Of a stretch of 64,000 nt of DNA, positions 8,915 to 18,218 are shown piece by piece (within the stretch, counting starts at the first letter, position 1; the number at the start of each line of letters is the position of its first letter). Where the stretch lies: NCBI RefSeq assembly GCF_028622095.1, contig NZ_CP115165.1, forward strand, positions 1,183,501 to 1,247,500, given 5' to 3'. This DNA is from Deinococcus aquaticus. GTDB taxonomy: Bacteria > Deinococcota > Deinococci > Deinococcales > Deinococcaceae. The position numbers were made by a program, and so were the translations under genes. The notes under the pieces are model-generated. The model was not told the origin of the DNA, did no database searches, and was given only the letters and a program-made list of their open reading frames with translations.

Positions 8915-9050
8915 TACGGACTCCGGTTGAAGGGGCTGTCAAGACCCTTCAATCCGAGCGAAGCGAGTGGGAGAGAAGCGGGTTCCGGGCGTGGAGCTGA
9001 GAACCCGGCGATGTTCCGGGTTGTCAGCGAAACAGACGGAACCCGTATAA
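8912..9050 (+). repeat. Structured intergenic repeat, copy A
   Basis: 139 bp that closely resembles 14532-14674. Predicted parts: an outer stem (ATACGG...TCCG with CGGA...CCGTAT); a 13-position hairpin 8925-8937/8942-8954 with GTCA loop and one mismatch; a perfect 7-bp hairpin AACCCGG (9002-9008)/CCGGGTT (9016-9022). CGAAACAGACGG before the right end is identical in both copies. The left end coincides with the stop codon of the upstream gene. The right end TATAA merges with the -10 box of the next OstA-like gene. It resembles what I recall of the small intergenic repeats described in Deinococcus genomes; this exact family is not confirmed. Confidence 0.85.
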
Positions 9051-9059
9051 ACTGCGCGC

Positions 9060-10241
9060 ATGCCCCGTTCCCGCCTGACCGTCGCCGCACTCCTGACCGC
9101 GCTGCTGGCGGCCGCGAGTGTGGTGCCGGGCGGGCGGGCGCAGCAGGCCGAGCCCAGCCCGCCCACCGAGTCCGCCCCCACCCAGACGGCCGTACCTGCT
9201 GGGGCGGCGCCGCAACCGTCGCCCACTCCGGACGCCGCGCCGGAGGCCGGTGCAGAGCAGGCCAGCCTGACCCTGGTGCGCCGCAGCGAGAAGGACGGCA
9301 AGGACCGCCGCATCCTGATCGTGAAGACCGGCACGGACGACACCACAGGCGTGTTCGCGCTGTGCCAGCCGCTCCCGGACGACCCGGAGGGCGCGCCGAC
9401 CCTGGCGGTGTTCAGTGAGACCGGCGCGGGCGGCGTGCAGATCACCATCGACAAGAACGTGATTCGCGTGCCGCTGGCCGTGGTCACGCAGAATGCCCCG
9501 AAAGACGGGCAGGACGGCAGCGACGGCCGTGTGGAGGCCAGCGCCGGTACGGGCCGCTTCCTGGAACGTGAGGAGGTGCCGCCCGATACCAAGGACCGCC
9601 TGACCCGCTGCGAGGTGCAGGCCGTCCCGAAACCCGCGCCGGACACCGTGCTGGTCACGCAGGGCCGCACGGAACTGCGCGGTCAGAAACTGGTGTACGA
9701 CAGCGCCGACGGCGTGGCCCGCATCGACGGGCCGATCAAGTTCACGCGCCGCAGCGATACCGACCCCCTGACCGGCCAGAGTGACCGCATCGAGGTCAGC
9801 GTGGACGACGAGAAGACCACCCTGGTCGGGAACGTGGTGTTCAACTCGGCGGGCGGGCGGGTCAGCCGCGCCGCGCGGGTCGAGTACGACGACACGCGCA
9901 ACGTGGCGCGCCTGTACGGCACGGCCGAACAGCCCGCCGAGAGCGTCAAGGGCGGCGACACCCTGCGTGCCGGGGTGATCGTGTACGACCTGGACCGCAA
10001 CGAGGTGTACGCCATGAAAGCCGAGGGGAGCACCATCACGGGCGAGTTCACGGACACCGACACGCCGGACGTGGCGGCGCCGGGCAGCGCAACGCCAGCC
10101 AGCGCGCCCGCCGCTCCGGCCGGAGGACAACCGGCCAGTCCCGTACCGACTGACCCGCTGCCTCCCGTGAATCCAGCTCCAGTGAACCCGGCCCCCGTCG
10201 ATCCTGGGCCGGTCAGTCCAGGGTCGCCAGCGATTCCCTGA
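9060..10241 (+). CDS. LptA/OstA-like periplasmic protein 2
   Basis: 393 residues. A signal peptide ends around GRAQQ (residue about 26), followed by a Pro/Ala/Thr linker to about residue 65. The OstA repeats are recognisable: [75 protein letters not shown] Pro-rich tail ends the protein and may span the periplasm or bind the wall. The ATG follows TAAACT by 6 nt, and that box straddles the right end of repeat A. The 3' end overlaps the convergent ldh gene by 29 bp. Confidence 0.75.
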   Translation: MPRSRLTVAALLTALLAAASVVPGGRAQQAEPSPPTESAPTQTAVPAGAAPQPSPTPDAAPEAGAEQASLTLVRRSEKDGKDRRILIVKTGTDDTTGVFALCQPLPDDPEGAPTLAVFSETGAGGVQITIDKNVIRVPLAVVTQNAPKDGQDGSDGRVEASAGTGRFLEREEVPPDTKDRLTRCEVQAVPKPAPDTVLVTQGRTELRGQKLVYDSADGVARIDGPIKFTRRSDTDPLTGQSDRIEVSVDDEKTTLVGNVVFNSAGGRVSRAARVEYDDTRNVARLYGTAEQPAESVKGGDTLRAGVIVYDLDRNEVYAMKAEGSTITGEFTDTDTPDVAAPGSATPASAPAAPAGGQPASPVPTDPLPPVNPAPVNPAPVDPGPVSPGSPAIP

Positions 10242-11124
10242 GCACGCCGGCGCTGGCGGCCAGTTCCGCGCGTTCCGTATCAGTCAGGGCGGGCAGGACC
10301 GTGTCCAGCACGCCGCTGCGCCCCACCACGCGCGGCAGGCTCAGGCTCACGCCGAATTCGGGGGTGGGGGCGCTGACGGTCAGCACGGCCCGCCGGTCGC
10401 CCAGTACGCGCTCGGTGATGCGGGCCAGGGCCGCGCCGATCCCGTAGTACGTGGCGCGTTTCCCGCTGATGATCTGCGCCGCCGCGCCGCGCGTGTCCGC
10501 CTCGATCTGCGCGCGGATGTCGGGCGTCCACTCGTGGTTCCGCGCGGCCATGAAGTCCGCGACCGGCAGGCCCGCCACGGTGACGGTACTCCAGGCGATG
10601 ACCTCGCTGTCCCCGTGTTCGCCCAGCACGTATCCGTGCACGTGCGTGCCGTCCACCCCGGCGTGCCCGGCGATCAGGTGCCGGAACCGGGCGCTGTCGA
10701 GGACCGTGCCGGACCCCATCACGGCCACGCCGGGCGCGAGGCGCACCGTCAGGTCCGTCAGCACGTCCACCGGATTCGTGGCGATCAGCAGCAGGGCGTC
10801 CGGCGCGGCGGCCACGATCTGCGGAATCAACTCCCGGAAGATGGCGGCGTTCTTCTGAAGCAGGTCCAGGCGGGACTCGCCGGGCTTCTGGTTCGCGCCG
10901 GCCGCGACGATCACGACCGCGCTGCCCCGCAGGTCCGCCAGGGGGCCGCTGCCGACCCGGGTGCCGTGACTGACCGGCGAGGCGTGCGCGATGTCCTGCG
11001 CCTCGGCGCGGGCGCGGGCCTCGTCCTGATCGGTCAGCAGGATCTCGCTGCACGAGCCGCGCAGCGTCAGGGCGTACGCGGCGGTCGCGCCGACCAGTCC
11101 CGCCCCGACAATCCCGACCTTCAC
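10213..11124 (-). CDS. ldh: L-lactate dehydrogenase
   Basis: 303 residues. The N-terminal Rossmann motif [14 protein letters not shown], the substrate-specificity loop GANQKPGES (Gln as in lactate rather than Arg as in malate dehydrogenase), the NPVD segment, and the active-site His in GEHGDSEV are all present. It interconverts pyruvate and L-lactate with NADH. The start overlaps the stop of the upstream universal stress gene as ATGA, so the two are co-expressed from the leaderless usp promoter. Its 3' end overlaps the convergent OstA-like gene. Confidence 0.95.
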   Translation of the reverse strand: MKVGIVGAGLVGATAAYALTLRGSCSEILLTDQDEARARAEAQDIAHASPVSHGTRVGSGPLADLRGSAVVIVAAGANQKPGESRLDLLQKNAAIFRELIPQIVAAAPDALLLIATNPVDVLTDLTVRLAPGVAVMGSGTVLDSARFRHLIAGHAGVDGTHVHGYVLGEHGDSEVIAWSTVTVAGLPVADFMAARNHEWTPDIRAQIEADTRGAAAQIISGKRATYYGIGAALARITERVLGDRRAVLTVSAPTPEFGVSLSLPRVVGRSGVLDTVLPALTDTERAELAASAGVLRESLATLD

Positions 11125-11618
11125 TCCCGGCCGCTCCCGGTGCGGCGGCGCACGGTCAGCACCGGAATGGGGCTGCGGGCCACGACCTTCTCGGCGGTGC
11201 TGCCCAGGAAGAAGTGCTCCAGCGCACCCTGCGCGTGCGTGCCGACCACGATCAGGTCCGCGTTCCAGCGGCCCGCCGCTTCCAGCAGGCCGGTCACGGG
11301 GTCCCCGACCATCAGTTCAGTTTCCTCGCCGGCCTGCGCCACGCCCTGCATGCGGGCCGCGTCGGCGTCTTCCAGGGTGTGCAGCAGCGTCGGGTCGGGC
11401 ATGGCGGCTGTCACGCCGCCCATCAGGTCGGGCGCGGCGGTCACGCGGGCGTCGGTCACGTGCACCAGCCGCAGGGTCGCGCCGGGAAACCGGCTACGGG
11501 CGGTAGTCAGCGCGTGACTCGAGGACTCGGAGAAGTCGACGCCCACCACGATCCGCTGGAATCCGGCCGGTGCGGTGGTCGTGGCAGCGTTCAGGGCGGA
11601 CTGGGTGGGGTCGATCAT
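11121..11618 (-). CDS. Universal stress protein (UspA family)
   Basis: 165 residues. The Usp fold is clear: [16 protein letters not shown] at the start and the ATP-binding [20 protein letters not shown] (Gly-rich loop plus Ser/Thr) near residues 130-150, ending SPIPVLTVR. The ATG at 11618 follows TACGTT by 6 nt; the ATG five codons upstream lies inside the promoter. It is coupled to ldh by a 4-nt overlap, linking this stress protein to pyruvate/lactate balance. The cellular role of the nucleotide-binding protein is not defined by sequence. Confidence 0.9.
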   Translation of the reverse strand: MIDPTQSALNAATTTAPAGFQRIVVGVDFSESSSHALTTARSRFPGATLRLVHVTDARVTAAPDLMGGVTAAMPDPTLLHTLEDADAARMQGVAQAGEETELMVGDPVTGLLEAAGRWNADLIVVGTHAQGALEHFFLGSTAEKVVARSPIPVLTVRRRTGSGRE

Positions 11619-11693
11619 GCCCTGAACGTACACCCGTCCCGTGAGGGGCGCGGCTGAACCTGAAGGGCAACTAAAGGCCTGCCCCGGATGACC

Positions 11694-12848
11694 CTAGTGG
11701 GCGTCCGCGCAGGTGTCTGTGCAGGCGTTTGTGCAGGCGTCCGTGCCGGGGGGCGCGTGCTCCCTGGGGGCGCTGGTGCCAGGGGAATCCAGGCCGGGCA
11801 GGGCAGACGGACCGGCCTGAGCGGGGGCCGGGGCAGTCCAGCACACCTGCCGCCGCCCGGCGGCCTTGGCGGCGTGCAGGCGCTCGTCCACCCGCTCCAG
11901 CAGGGCGTCCAGGGTGGCGGCCTCGTGCGACAGGGCCGCCCCGGCGCTGAACGTCACGCGCGGCAACCCGGCCCCCAGGATCAGCCCGGCCCCCTGAAGG
12001 CGGTCCGTGACGGCGTACGCCTGCCGGGCCGTGGCCCCCGGCAGCAGCAGCATGAACTCCTCGCCGCCCCAGCGGGCCAGCGCGGTGTGGTCCGGACCGT
12101 CCGGGCCGATCAGGGCCAGCAGGGCCGCGCCCGTCCCGGCCAGCACCTGATCACCGGCCGTGTGCCCGTAGCGGTCGTTCACGGCCTTGAAGTGGTCGAG
12201 GTCCAGCATCAGCAGTGCGAAGCCGGTCCCGGCGCTCCACATGGCGTGCAGGCGGGTCAGGAGCGCGCGGCGGTTGGGCAGGCCGGTCAGCGGGTCGGTC
12301 AGGGCGTCCTGCTGGAAGGTCGCGGCCTCCTGCTGGTACGTGATCACCCGCTGCCCGAAACTGGCGACCATGCCCACCACGATGGTGATGCACGCCAGGT
12401 ACGTCAGGAGCGTCACGTCCGGCGCGGGGCGGGTCAGGATCAGCGCCGCGAACAGCGCGTACGCCGTGCCGGACAGCACCGCTGCCAGCCGGATCGGCAG
12501 CAGCCCGAACCACAGCGCCACCGTGCCCACGAACGTCAGGTACGCCTGCGTGCCGACCGCCGGCGCAGAGACCAGCGGCAGGAACTCGACGGTGGTCGCC
12601 AGGGTCACGGCCGCCGCCACCGGCGCGTTCAGCTGCGCGGTCGGCAGACGTCCCCATGTCAGGGCCCACGCGACCAGCACCGAGACGACCAGCCCGGTCA
12701 GGAACGACGGCAGGTCCTGCCACTCGCCGCGCGGCACCTTCAGAGCCAGGATGCCCAGGTGCGCGGCCGCCGACACCAGCGCCGCGAGCACGTAGGCCCG
12801 GCGACGCACGGCTTCCGCGTCCTGTATCTGTGTCCTCCGGCCCGTCAC
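11694..12848 (-). CDS. Membrane-bound diguanylate cyclase (GGDEF)
   Basis: 384 residues. The start is taken as the GTG at 12848; the frame stays open far upstream but that part is non-coding in character. Six hydrophobic segments (residues about 15-175) form a membrane sensor without a named ligand domain. The GGDEF domain begins at DALTDPLTGLPNRR, with LMLDLDHFKAVNDRYGH and the active site WGGEEF. The residues five positions before GGEEF are PDHT, so the RxxD inhibitory site is absent and product feedback is unlikely. The C-terminal tail after the cyclase carries Cys every four residues, encoded by four 12-bp tandem repeats. It should make cyclic di-GMP at the membrane. Confidence 0.9.
   Translation of the reverse strand: MTGRRTQIQDAEAVRRRAYVLAALVSAAAHLGILALKVPRGEWQDLPSFLTGLVVSVLVAWALTWGRLPTAQLNAPVAAAVTLATTVEFLPLVSAPAVGTQAYLTFVGTVALWFGLLPIRLAAVLSGTAYALFAALILTRPAPDVTLLTYLACITIVVGMVASFGQRVITYQQEAATFQQDALTDPLTGLPNRRALLTRLHAMWSAGTGFALLMLDLDHFKAVNDRYGHTAGDQVLAGTGAALLALIGPDGPDHTALARWGGEEFMLLLPGATARQAYAVTDRLQGAGLILGAGLPRVTFSAGAALSHEAATLDALLERVDERLHAAKAAGRRQVCWTAPAPAQAGPSALPGLDSPGTSAPREHAPPGTDACTNACTDTCADAH
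11703..11750. repeat. Four 12-bp tandem repeats at the 3' end of the diguanylate cyclase gene
   Basis: Units on the + strand read GTCCGCGCAGGT, GTCTGTGCAGGC, GTTTGTGCAGGC and GTCCGTGCCGGG. They encode a four-residue period (DAC-TNAC-TDTC-ADAH) at the protein C-terminus. Copy number may vary between strains by slippage. Confidence 0.8.
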
Positions 12849-13073
12849 GCCCTCATGATCCGGCGCGGCGCGGCACAGAATTCTGTCTGCGCGCGGCCCT
12901 GACTGCCGCTCCGGCCGGGCTGCCCAGATCGGTGAAACGCGTCTGGGAGGGTCTGCGCAGCCCGGAGTGGGGGAGGGATGTGACCCGCCTTCTCCCCCGT
13001 GGGGGCAGCCGGTGGGCGGCCCTCCGGCGGGGTACGCAGTCACGGGCGCGCTCCGCGCTGGGTACACTGCGCC

Positions 13074-14534
13074 ATGCAACTTCAGAGTTTCGGGGCGGCG
13101 GGCACGGTCACCGGCAGCATGCATCTGCTCACGCTGGACGGCCGGCACCTGCTGATCGACTGCGGCCTGTTCCAGGGCAACGACGAACTCGAGGCCCGCA
13201 ACCGCGAGCCCCTGCCGTTCGACGTGGCCGGCCTGGACGCCGTGATCCTCACGCACGCGCACCTGGACCACGTGGGCCGCCTGCCGCTGCTGGTGAAACT
13301 CGGGTACCGGGGGCCCATTCACTGCACCGAACCGACCGCCGCGCTGGCCGAGACGGTCCTGCTGGACTCCGCGCGCCTTCAGGTGGACGGCTACCGGCAC
13401 GACCTGCGCCGCGCCCGCCGCCAGGGCATTCCCGACGAGCAGGTGCCGCCCCCGCTGTACGGCGAGGAGGACGTGCACCGCGCCCTGGCCCTGCTGCGCC
13501 CCGGCCTGCGCTTCGGCGAGACGACGCCCGTGGCGGGCGTGCGCGTCACGCCCCAGCGGGCCGGGCACATCCTGGGCAGCGCCTACCTGCTGATCGAGAG
13601 CAGTGACGCCCGCCTGATCATGAGCGGCGACCTCGGCAACCGCGAGAGCGGCCTGCAACTGGATTTCACGCCCCCACCCCACGCCGACGCCGTGGTCCTG
13701 GAAAGCACCTACGCCAACCGCACCCACCGCGCCTGGAACGCCACGCTCGCCGAGTTCCGCGACGCGCTGCGTGAGGCGGCCGCGCAGGGTGGCAAGATCC
13801 TGATTCCCAGTTTCGCCATCGAACGCACCCAGACGATCCTGCACACCATCAAGGGCCTCATGGACGCCGGCGAGGTCCCGCGCATCCCGGTGTTCCTGGA
13901 TTCCCCCATGGCGGCCCGCGCCACGCACGAGTACTTCGAGTTCGGGGACGAACTGATCCCGGAAGTACGGGACGCCCTGCGCGCCGGCGAGGACCCCTTC
14001 CGGCCCAGCACGCTGCACGTCGTGCCCACCAGCGCCGAATCGCAGCGCATCAACCGCTACGACGGTCCCGCCATCATCCTGGCTGGGAACGGCATGATGA
14101 CCGGCGGCCGTATTCAGCATCACCTCAAGCATCACCTCTGGAAACCCAGTACCAGCCTGATCAGCGTGTCGTACCAGTCGCCCAGCAGCCTCGGCGGGCG
14201 CATCGTGACCGGCGCGGACCACGTGCGCGTCATGGGCGAGGACATCGCCGTGCGCGCCCACATCCACACCATCGGCGGCTTCTCCGCGCACGCCGATCAG
14301 GACGACCTGCTGGCTTTCCTGTCCACGGCCGGCACGCCGCACGTGTGGCTGGTGCACGGCGAACCGGACGTCATGGACTCGTTCCTGCCGGTCCTCGCCG
14401 CGCGCGGCCTGAAGGGCGACATCGTCCCGGACCGGCAGCCCGTGGACCTGACCGGCCCCGGCTACCCGGACGGCCGCCCCCCCGGTTTCGTGCCCACCCC
14501 GCCGCGCGGCGCGCACGCCGAGAGCACCGAGTAA
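13074..14534 (+). CDS. Beta-CASP metallo-beta-lactamase RNase-like hydrolase
   Basis: 486 residues. The catalytic THAHLDHVG motif, [16 protein letters not shown], the beta-CASP part ([24 protein letters not shown]) and the final [18 protein letters not shown] motifs are complete. The family includes CPSF73-like and YsgA-type RNA nucleases, so a cytoplasmic RNA endo- or exonuclease is likely. The start at 13074 follows TACACT (13063-13068) by 5 nt; in-frame codons upstream lie within promoter sequence. The TAA stop coincides with the left end of structured repeat B. Confidence 0.9.
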   Translation: MQLQSFGAAGTVTGSMHLLTLDGRHLLIDCGLFQGNDELEARNREPLPFDVAGLDAVILTHAHLDHVGRLPLLVKLGYRGPIHCTEPTAALAETVLLDSARLQVDGYRHDLRRARRQGIPDEQVPPPLYGEEDVHRALALLRPGLRFGETTPVAGVRVTPQRAGHILGSAYLLIESSDARLIMSGDLGNRESGLQLDFTPPPHADAVVLESTYANRTHRAWNATLAEFRDALREAAAQGGKILIPSFAIERTQTILHTIKGLMDAGEVPRIPVFLDSPMAARATHEYFEFGDELIPEVRDALRAGEDPFRPSTLHVVPTSAESQRINRYDGPAIILAGNGMMTGGRIQHHLKHHLWKPSTSLISVSYQSPSSLGGRIVTGADHVRVMGEDIAVRAHIHTIGGFSAHADQDDLLAFLSTAGTPHVWLVHGEPDVMDSFLPVLAARGLKGDIVPDRQPVDLTGPGYPDGRPPGFVPTPPRGAHAESTE

Positions 14535-14674
14535 GGGTGGACTCCGATGGAATGGTTTGCAAAAACTGTTCCATCCGAGCGGACGCGAGTGGAAGCGAAC
14601 CAGACTGCCGGACGTGGAATTGGCAACCCGGTGCTGTCCCGGGTTGTTAACGAAACAGACGGCAGTCCGTATAA
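14532..14674 (+). repeat. Structured intergenic repeat, copy B
   Basis: 143 bp matching copy A at 8912-9050. The first hairpin is a continuous 13-pair stem (14546-14558 with 14563-14575, two G-T wobbles) closed by a GCAA tetraloop. The second is AACCCGG (14625-14631)/CCGGGTT (14639-14645). The ends pair as GGACTCCG with CGGcAGTCC. The stem bases of hairpin 1 differ strongly from copy A but still pair. It begins at the stop codon of the beta-CASP gene and ends in TATAA ahead of a lipoprotein gene. Confidence 0.85.
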
Positions 14675-14736
14675 GGGGCAGGGCGGGAGACATGCCCCTG
14701 GGCATGGCAGGCGGGCGCGCGGTACGCTGAACGTCC

Positions 14737-15228
14737 ATGAAACGCGCCCTGCCTCTTCTGCTGCTCGCCCTGACCGCCTGCGGTTCCGGGGGCATCGACG
14801 GCCTCCAGACCTTCACGTACCCCGCCGGTGACCACCGCAGTGGCTCGCTGGTGTACGCCGAAACCCCCCCGGCTGGCGGGCCGCACAACGCGGTCTGGCA
14901 GAACTGCGGCGTGTACAGCAGCGCCCTGTACAACGAGTACGCCGTGCACAGCCTGGAACACGGCGCGGTGTGGGTCACCTACCGCCCGGACCTGGACGCC
15001 GCTGGGCTCGACACCCTGAAGAAGCTGGTGGACGGCCGCCCCTACACCCTGCTCAGCCCCTACGAGGGCCTGGACACACCGGTCGCCATCAGCGCCTGGG
15101 GTGCCCAGCTGAAAGTCGAGAAGGCCGACGACGCCCGCCTGAAAGCTTTCCTCGACAAGTACGAGCAGGGCGCGACCGCCCCGGAACGCGGCGCGGCGTG
15201 CAGCGGCGGGTACAGCGGCACCCGCTGA
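14737..15228 (+). CDS. DUF3105 lipoprotein
   Basis: 163 residues. The lipobox LTAC follows a short hydrophobic signal (residues 1-15). The DUF3105 core is clear: [15 protein letters not shown] and [17 protein letters not shown], with two His and a Cys that could bind a metal. The domain function is unknown; homologues are exported. The ATG lies 8 nt after TACGCT (14723-14728). Repeat B occupies the upstream region. A strong bidirectional terminator follows the stop. Confidence 0.88.
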   Translation: MKRALPLLLLALTACGSGGIDGLQTFTYPAGDHRSGSLVYAETPPAGGPHNAVWQNCGVYSSALYNEYAVHSLEHGAVWVTYRPDLDAAGLDTLKKLVDGRPYTLLSPYEGLDTPVAISAWGAQLKVEKADDARLKAFLDKYEQGATAPERGAACSGGYSGTR

Positions 15229-15246
15229 AGCGGGCAGGCAGCACAC

Positions 15247-15288
15247 AGAGAGGGCCGGAGGCAGAGCAGTCTGCTTCCGGCCCTCTCT
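15247..15288. terminator. Bidirectional terminator between DUF3105 and obg genes
   Basis: A 13-bp stem AGAGAGGGCCGGA/TCCGGCCCTCTCT encloses a second 5-bp stem GCAGA/TCTGC. It sits between two convergent genes. Confidence 0.85.
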
Positions 15289-15298
15289 CTGGTCAGGT

Positions 15299-16639
15299 TC
15301 AGCCCTTGTTCTCGTCCTCGTCGAAGTACTCGAAGCGGTGCGGCCCGATCTCGACCGTGTCGCCCTCGCGCGCTCCGGCCCGCTTCAGGGCGCTGTACAG
15401 CCCCTGGCGTTTGAAGACGTTCCCCAGGTACTCCGAGGCTTCCTCCAGGTACCGCGAGAAGCGCACGATGCGTTCCTCGAAGCCCCCGCCCACGACCTTC
15501 CAGACCCGCTCGGGCTGACCGTCGCTGATGATGCCCACGCCCTGCGCGGCCGGGTCGATGCGGAACTCCAGGCTCAGCGGAGCCTCGCGGATCACGTCTG
15601 GCTCGATGTCCAGCGCGTGCGTCTGCGCCCACAGTTCCCGGTCCGGCAGTAGCTGGAACAGCGACTCGCGCAGTTCGTTCAGGCCCTGCCCTTCCTTGGC
15701 GCTCACCTGAAGGACCGGCAGGCCCGACCCGATCAGTTCGTCCTCGACCATCACGGCCAGGTCCTCGTCGACCAGTTCCACCTTGTTCAGCGCGATCAGC
15801 GAGACCTGCTCCAGCAGCGTGGGGTCGTAGGAACGCAACTCGGACTGCAGCTGCGCCAGTTCACCCACGGGGTCGCGGGTCACGTCCAGCACGTACACCA
15901 GCACGCGCGTGCGGCTGATGTGCCGCAGGAACTCCAGGCCCAGCCCCTTGCCCTCGCTGGCGCCCTCGATGATGCCCGGAATGTCCGCCAGGGTCAGGCG
16001 CTCGTCGAGCGGACTGCCGTGCGTGTCCACGCGGTCCACGACACCCAGGATGGGCGATAGGGTCGTGAACGGGTAGTCCGCGATGGCCGGGTTGGCGCGC
16101 GACAGGGCCGCCAGCAGGCTGCTCTTCCCGGCGTTCGGGTAGCCCACGAGGCCCACGTCCGCGATCAGGCGCAGTTCCAGGCGCACGCGGCGCTTCTGGC
16201 CGGGCGTACCCAGCTCCGCGAAGCGCGGGGCCTGACGGGTGCTGCTGGTAAAGGTGCTGTTCCCGCGCCCGCCCAGACCGCCGCGCGCAATGACCTTCGT
16301 CTGCCCGACCCGCACGAGGTCAGCGATGACCTTCCCGCTCTCCTCATCGAAGGCGGTGGTGCCCACCGGCACGTCGATGTAGATGTCCTCGCCGTCGGAA
16401 CCCTGGCGCAGACGGCCCTCGCCGTACGCGCCGTTCGGGCCCTTGAACTTGCGGCGGCCCAGCAGACGCTCCAGCGACTCCACACCCTCGATGGCGCGCA
16501 GCACGATGCTGCCGCCCTTCCCGCCGTGCCCGCCGTCCGGGCCGCCCTTCTCCATGTATTTCGCGCGGTGGAAGCTCATGCTGCCGTCCCCGCCGTTCCC
16601 GGCGGCCACCTCGATATTCAGTACGTCACGAAAAGCCAC
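15299..16639 (-). CDS. obg: Obg/CgtA GTPase
   Basis: 446 residues from the GTG at 16639, placed 8 nt after GGGAGAGG; another in-frame GTG lies four codons upstream. Three domains are visible: the glycine-rich Obg fold (residues 1-160, [22 protein letters not shown]), the G domain ([34 protein letters not shown]) and a C-terminal OCT domain (about 350-430). Obg is essential in bacteria, binds the 50S subunit late in assembly and senses GTP/ppGpp. It lies downstream of rplU-rpmA as in many bacteria, but a terminator separates it from rpmA, so it may depend on read-through or a local promoter. Confidence 0.96.
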   Translation of the reverse strand: MAFRDVLNIEVAAGNGGDGSMSFHRAKYMEKGGPDGGHGGKGGSIVLRAIEGVESLERLLGRRKFKGPNGAYGEGRLRQGSDGEDIYIDVPVGTTAFDEESGKVIADLVRVGQTKVIARGGLGGRGNSTFTSSTRQAPRFAELGTPGQKRRVRLELRLIADVGLVGYPNAGKSSLLAALSRANPAIADYPFTTLSPILGVVDRVDTHGSPLDERLTLADIPGIIEGASEGKGLGLEFLRHISRTRVLVYVLDVTRDPVGELAQLQSELRSYDPTLLEQVSLIALNKVELVDEDLAVMVEDELIGSGLPVLQVSAKEGQGLNELRESLFQLLPDRELWAQTHALDIEPDVIREAPLSLEFRIDPAAQGVGIISDGQPERVWKVVGGGFEERIVRFSRYLEEASEYLGNVFKRQGLYSALKRAGAREGDTVEIGPHRFEYFDEDENKG

Positions 16640-16742
16640 TGCACTCACCTCTCCCTTCGGGGCAAGGTGCGTGCCACGCGGCACCGTCCTCACCCTGCAC
16701 CTGCTGTCCTGCAATCCGGATCTGCGCTGCGCGCAGGAACCG

Positions 16743-16775
16743 TAAAAAACGCCCTGCCCTTTACCGGGGCAGGGC
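16743..16775 (-). terminator. Rho-independent terminator after rpmA
   Basis: On the minus strand GCCCTGCCC and GGGCAGGGC form a 9-bp stem followed by GTTTTTT. Confidence 0.9.
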
Positions 16776-16803
16776 GCTTGGCTGCCTGTGACCCCGCAGG
16801 GTC

Positions 16804-17079
16804 TCAGTCAGCGGCGAGTTCGGTCTGAACAGCTTCGATGCTGATGAAGCGGCCCTTCGCGCCACGGTTCGTGAACACGACCTTGCCGTGCTCCAGAGCG
16901 AACAGCGTGTGGTCGCGGCCCATGCCCACGTTCGGGCCGGCCTTGAACTTGGTGCCGCGCTGGCGGACCAGAATGTTACCGGCCAGCACCTGCTCGCCGC
17001 CGAACTTCTTCACGCCCAGGTACTTGGGCTGGCTGTCACGTCCGTTCTTGGACGAACCTACGCCTTTCTTGTGTGCCAT
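16804..17079 (-). CDS. rpmA: 50S ribosomal protein bL27
   Basis: 91 residues with the family signature [16 protein letters not shown] and [14 protein letters not shown]. The N-terminus starts directly with MAHKKG, so no leader peptide needs cleaving as in Firmicutes. bL27 lies at the peptidyl-transferase centre. It follows rplU by 14 bp in one operon and ends at a strong terminator. Confidence 0.98.
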   Translation of the reverse strand: MAHKKGVGSSKNGRDSQPKYLGVKKFGGEQVLAGNILVRQRGTKFKAGPNVGMGRDHTLFALEHGKVVFTNRGAKGRFISIEAVQTELAAD

Positions 17080-17093
17080 GTCGGTATGCTCCC

Positions 17094-17396
17094 TTAGCCC
17101 TTGATGCCCAGAATCTTGATGGCCGTGAAGTCCTGGCGGTGGCCAGTGCGGCGGCGGTACTGCACGCCACTCTTGTACTTACGGATGTAGATCTTCTCGC
17201 CGCGGCCGTGCTCGACCACTTCGGCGTTCACGATGAACTTGGCAACGGCGTCCCCGAACAGGGCCTTGTCGCCACCCACGAAGAGAGGAGTCAGGTCGAG
17301 CTTGTCGCCCGCTTCGCCCTTCAGGCTCTCGACGCGGAGCACGTCGCCTTCCTGAACGCGGTACTGCTTCCCGCCGGTCTGAATGATTGCAAACAT
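17094..17396 (-). CDS. rplU: 50S ribosomal protein bL21
   Basis: 100 residues, [20 protein letters not shown] at the start and YRRRTGHRQ near the end, typical of bL21. A strong ribosome site AGGAGGAAT lies 5 nt before the ATG. First gene of rplU-rpmA. The 5' region is long; a TACAGT box at 17491-17496 on the minus strand could be the promoter, giving a leader of about 90 nt. Confidence 0.98.
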   Translation of the reverse strand: MFAIIQTGGKQYRVQEGDVLRVESLKGEAGDKLDLTPLFVGGDKALFGDAVAKFIVNAEVVEHGRGEKIYIRKYKSGVQYRRRTGHRQDFTAIKILGIKG

Positions 17397-17821
17397 TGTG
17401 ATTCCTCCTGCCGCACGGCCGGGAATCGCTGCCCCGGACGGCTTGGACCTTGTTGCGCACCCACCACGAGGGGCGGGTCACCAAGCAAGAACTGTACCAC
17501 AACCGGGCCGCAATCGGTAGCGCGAGAACACACCCGGTGTCCGGAACTCAGGAGCCGGAACGCAGGGCAAGGCAGGCAACACCGGCACCTGTCACGCAGG
17601 AAGCCAGTCGTATTCGTTGCGTGCGTGTTCCCGGTTCCAGTGACGTGTCCTCGCGGTACACGTGAACTCGCGCGGACGCGAGTCAGTTGTTTCCTGACCT
17701 CCAGCGCTGGCCTTCACCCGGAGAGCGGGCGCCGGCGCAGCGGACCCACCCAGCATACCACCCGGCTGGGGCACGGGCCACCTCCGGCAACTCCCGCACC
17801 CCGGACCGCGTACTGAGGGGC
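17397..17821. other. 425-bp divergent intergenic region without a recognisable gene
   Basis: It separates rplU (minus) from the DUF1232 gene (plus). It holds the rplU ribosome site and a candidate -10 (TACAGT, 17491-17496). A 7-bp hairpin with a CGGA loop lies at 17666-17683 (ACTCGCG/CGCGAGT), followed on the + strand by a T-rich stretch. I see no convincing ORF or known RNA here. Confidence 0.5.
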
Positions 17822-18184
17822 GTGATCGCACGAATCCGTTCCGGCTGGCGCGACTCGCTGGCCCTGCTGTTGGCCCTCGGGGACCGCCGCACACCCGCAG
17901 GCGCAAAACTCATGGCAGCCCTGGCCGTCGCCTACGCCCTGCTGCCCCTGGACCTGCTGCCCGACCTGACCCCGGTGCTGGGCGTCGCGGACGACGTACT
18001 GATCGTGCCCACCCTGCTGGCCCTGGCCGCCCGCACCCTGCCGGAACCCGTCCTGACCCAGGCGCGCGGCCGCAGCCTGCGCGTGCAGCGCCGCCTGCCC
18101 TGGCTGATCCCCGCCGGGATCGTGGCCCTGCTGCTCCTCATGACCCTCGGCGGCTGGCTGCTGTGGCGGGCGCTGGGCGCCTAA
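17822..18184 (+). CDS. DUF1232 (YkvA-like) membrane protein
   Basis: 120 residues from GTG 17822. The DUF1232 core is [22 protein letters not shown], followed by a basic stretch ([12 protein letters not shown]) and a C-terminal membrane helix [20 protein letters not shown]. Function of the family is unknown; members are small membrane proteins. The frame is open further upstream (to 17687) but only within the intergenic region. A GTACTG box lies 6 nt before the start. Confidence 0.8.
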   Translation: MIARIRSGWRDSLALLLALGDRRTPAGAKLMAALAVAYALLPLDLLPDLTPVLGVADDVLIVPTLLALAARTLPEPVLTQARGRSLRVQRRLPWLIPAGIVALLLLMTLGGWLLWRALGA

Positions 18185-18218
18185 CTCCCCCTTAACCGCC
18201 CCGCGTACACTGAGTTTC

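Noticed and set aside
11694..14978. A continuous minus-strand frame of 1094 codons upstream of the diguanylate cyclase
   Set aside because: The part beyond 12848 lies antisense to the beta-CASP gene and repeat B and has no domain; the cyclase starts at GTG 12848.
17540..17690. Possible small RNA ending at the hairpin 17666-17683
   Set aside because: The hairpin is short and its T-tract interrupted, and no promoter at a sensible distance was found.
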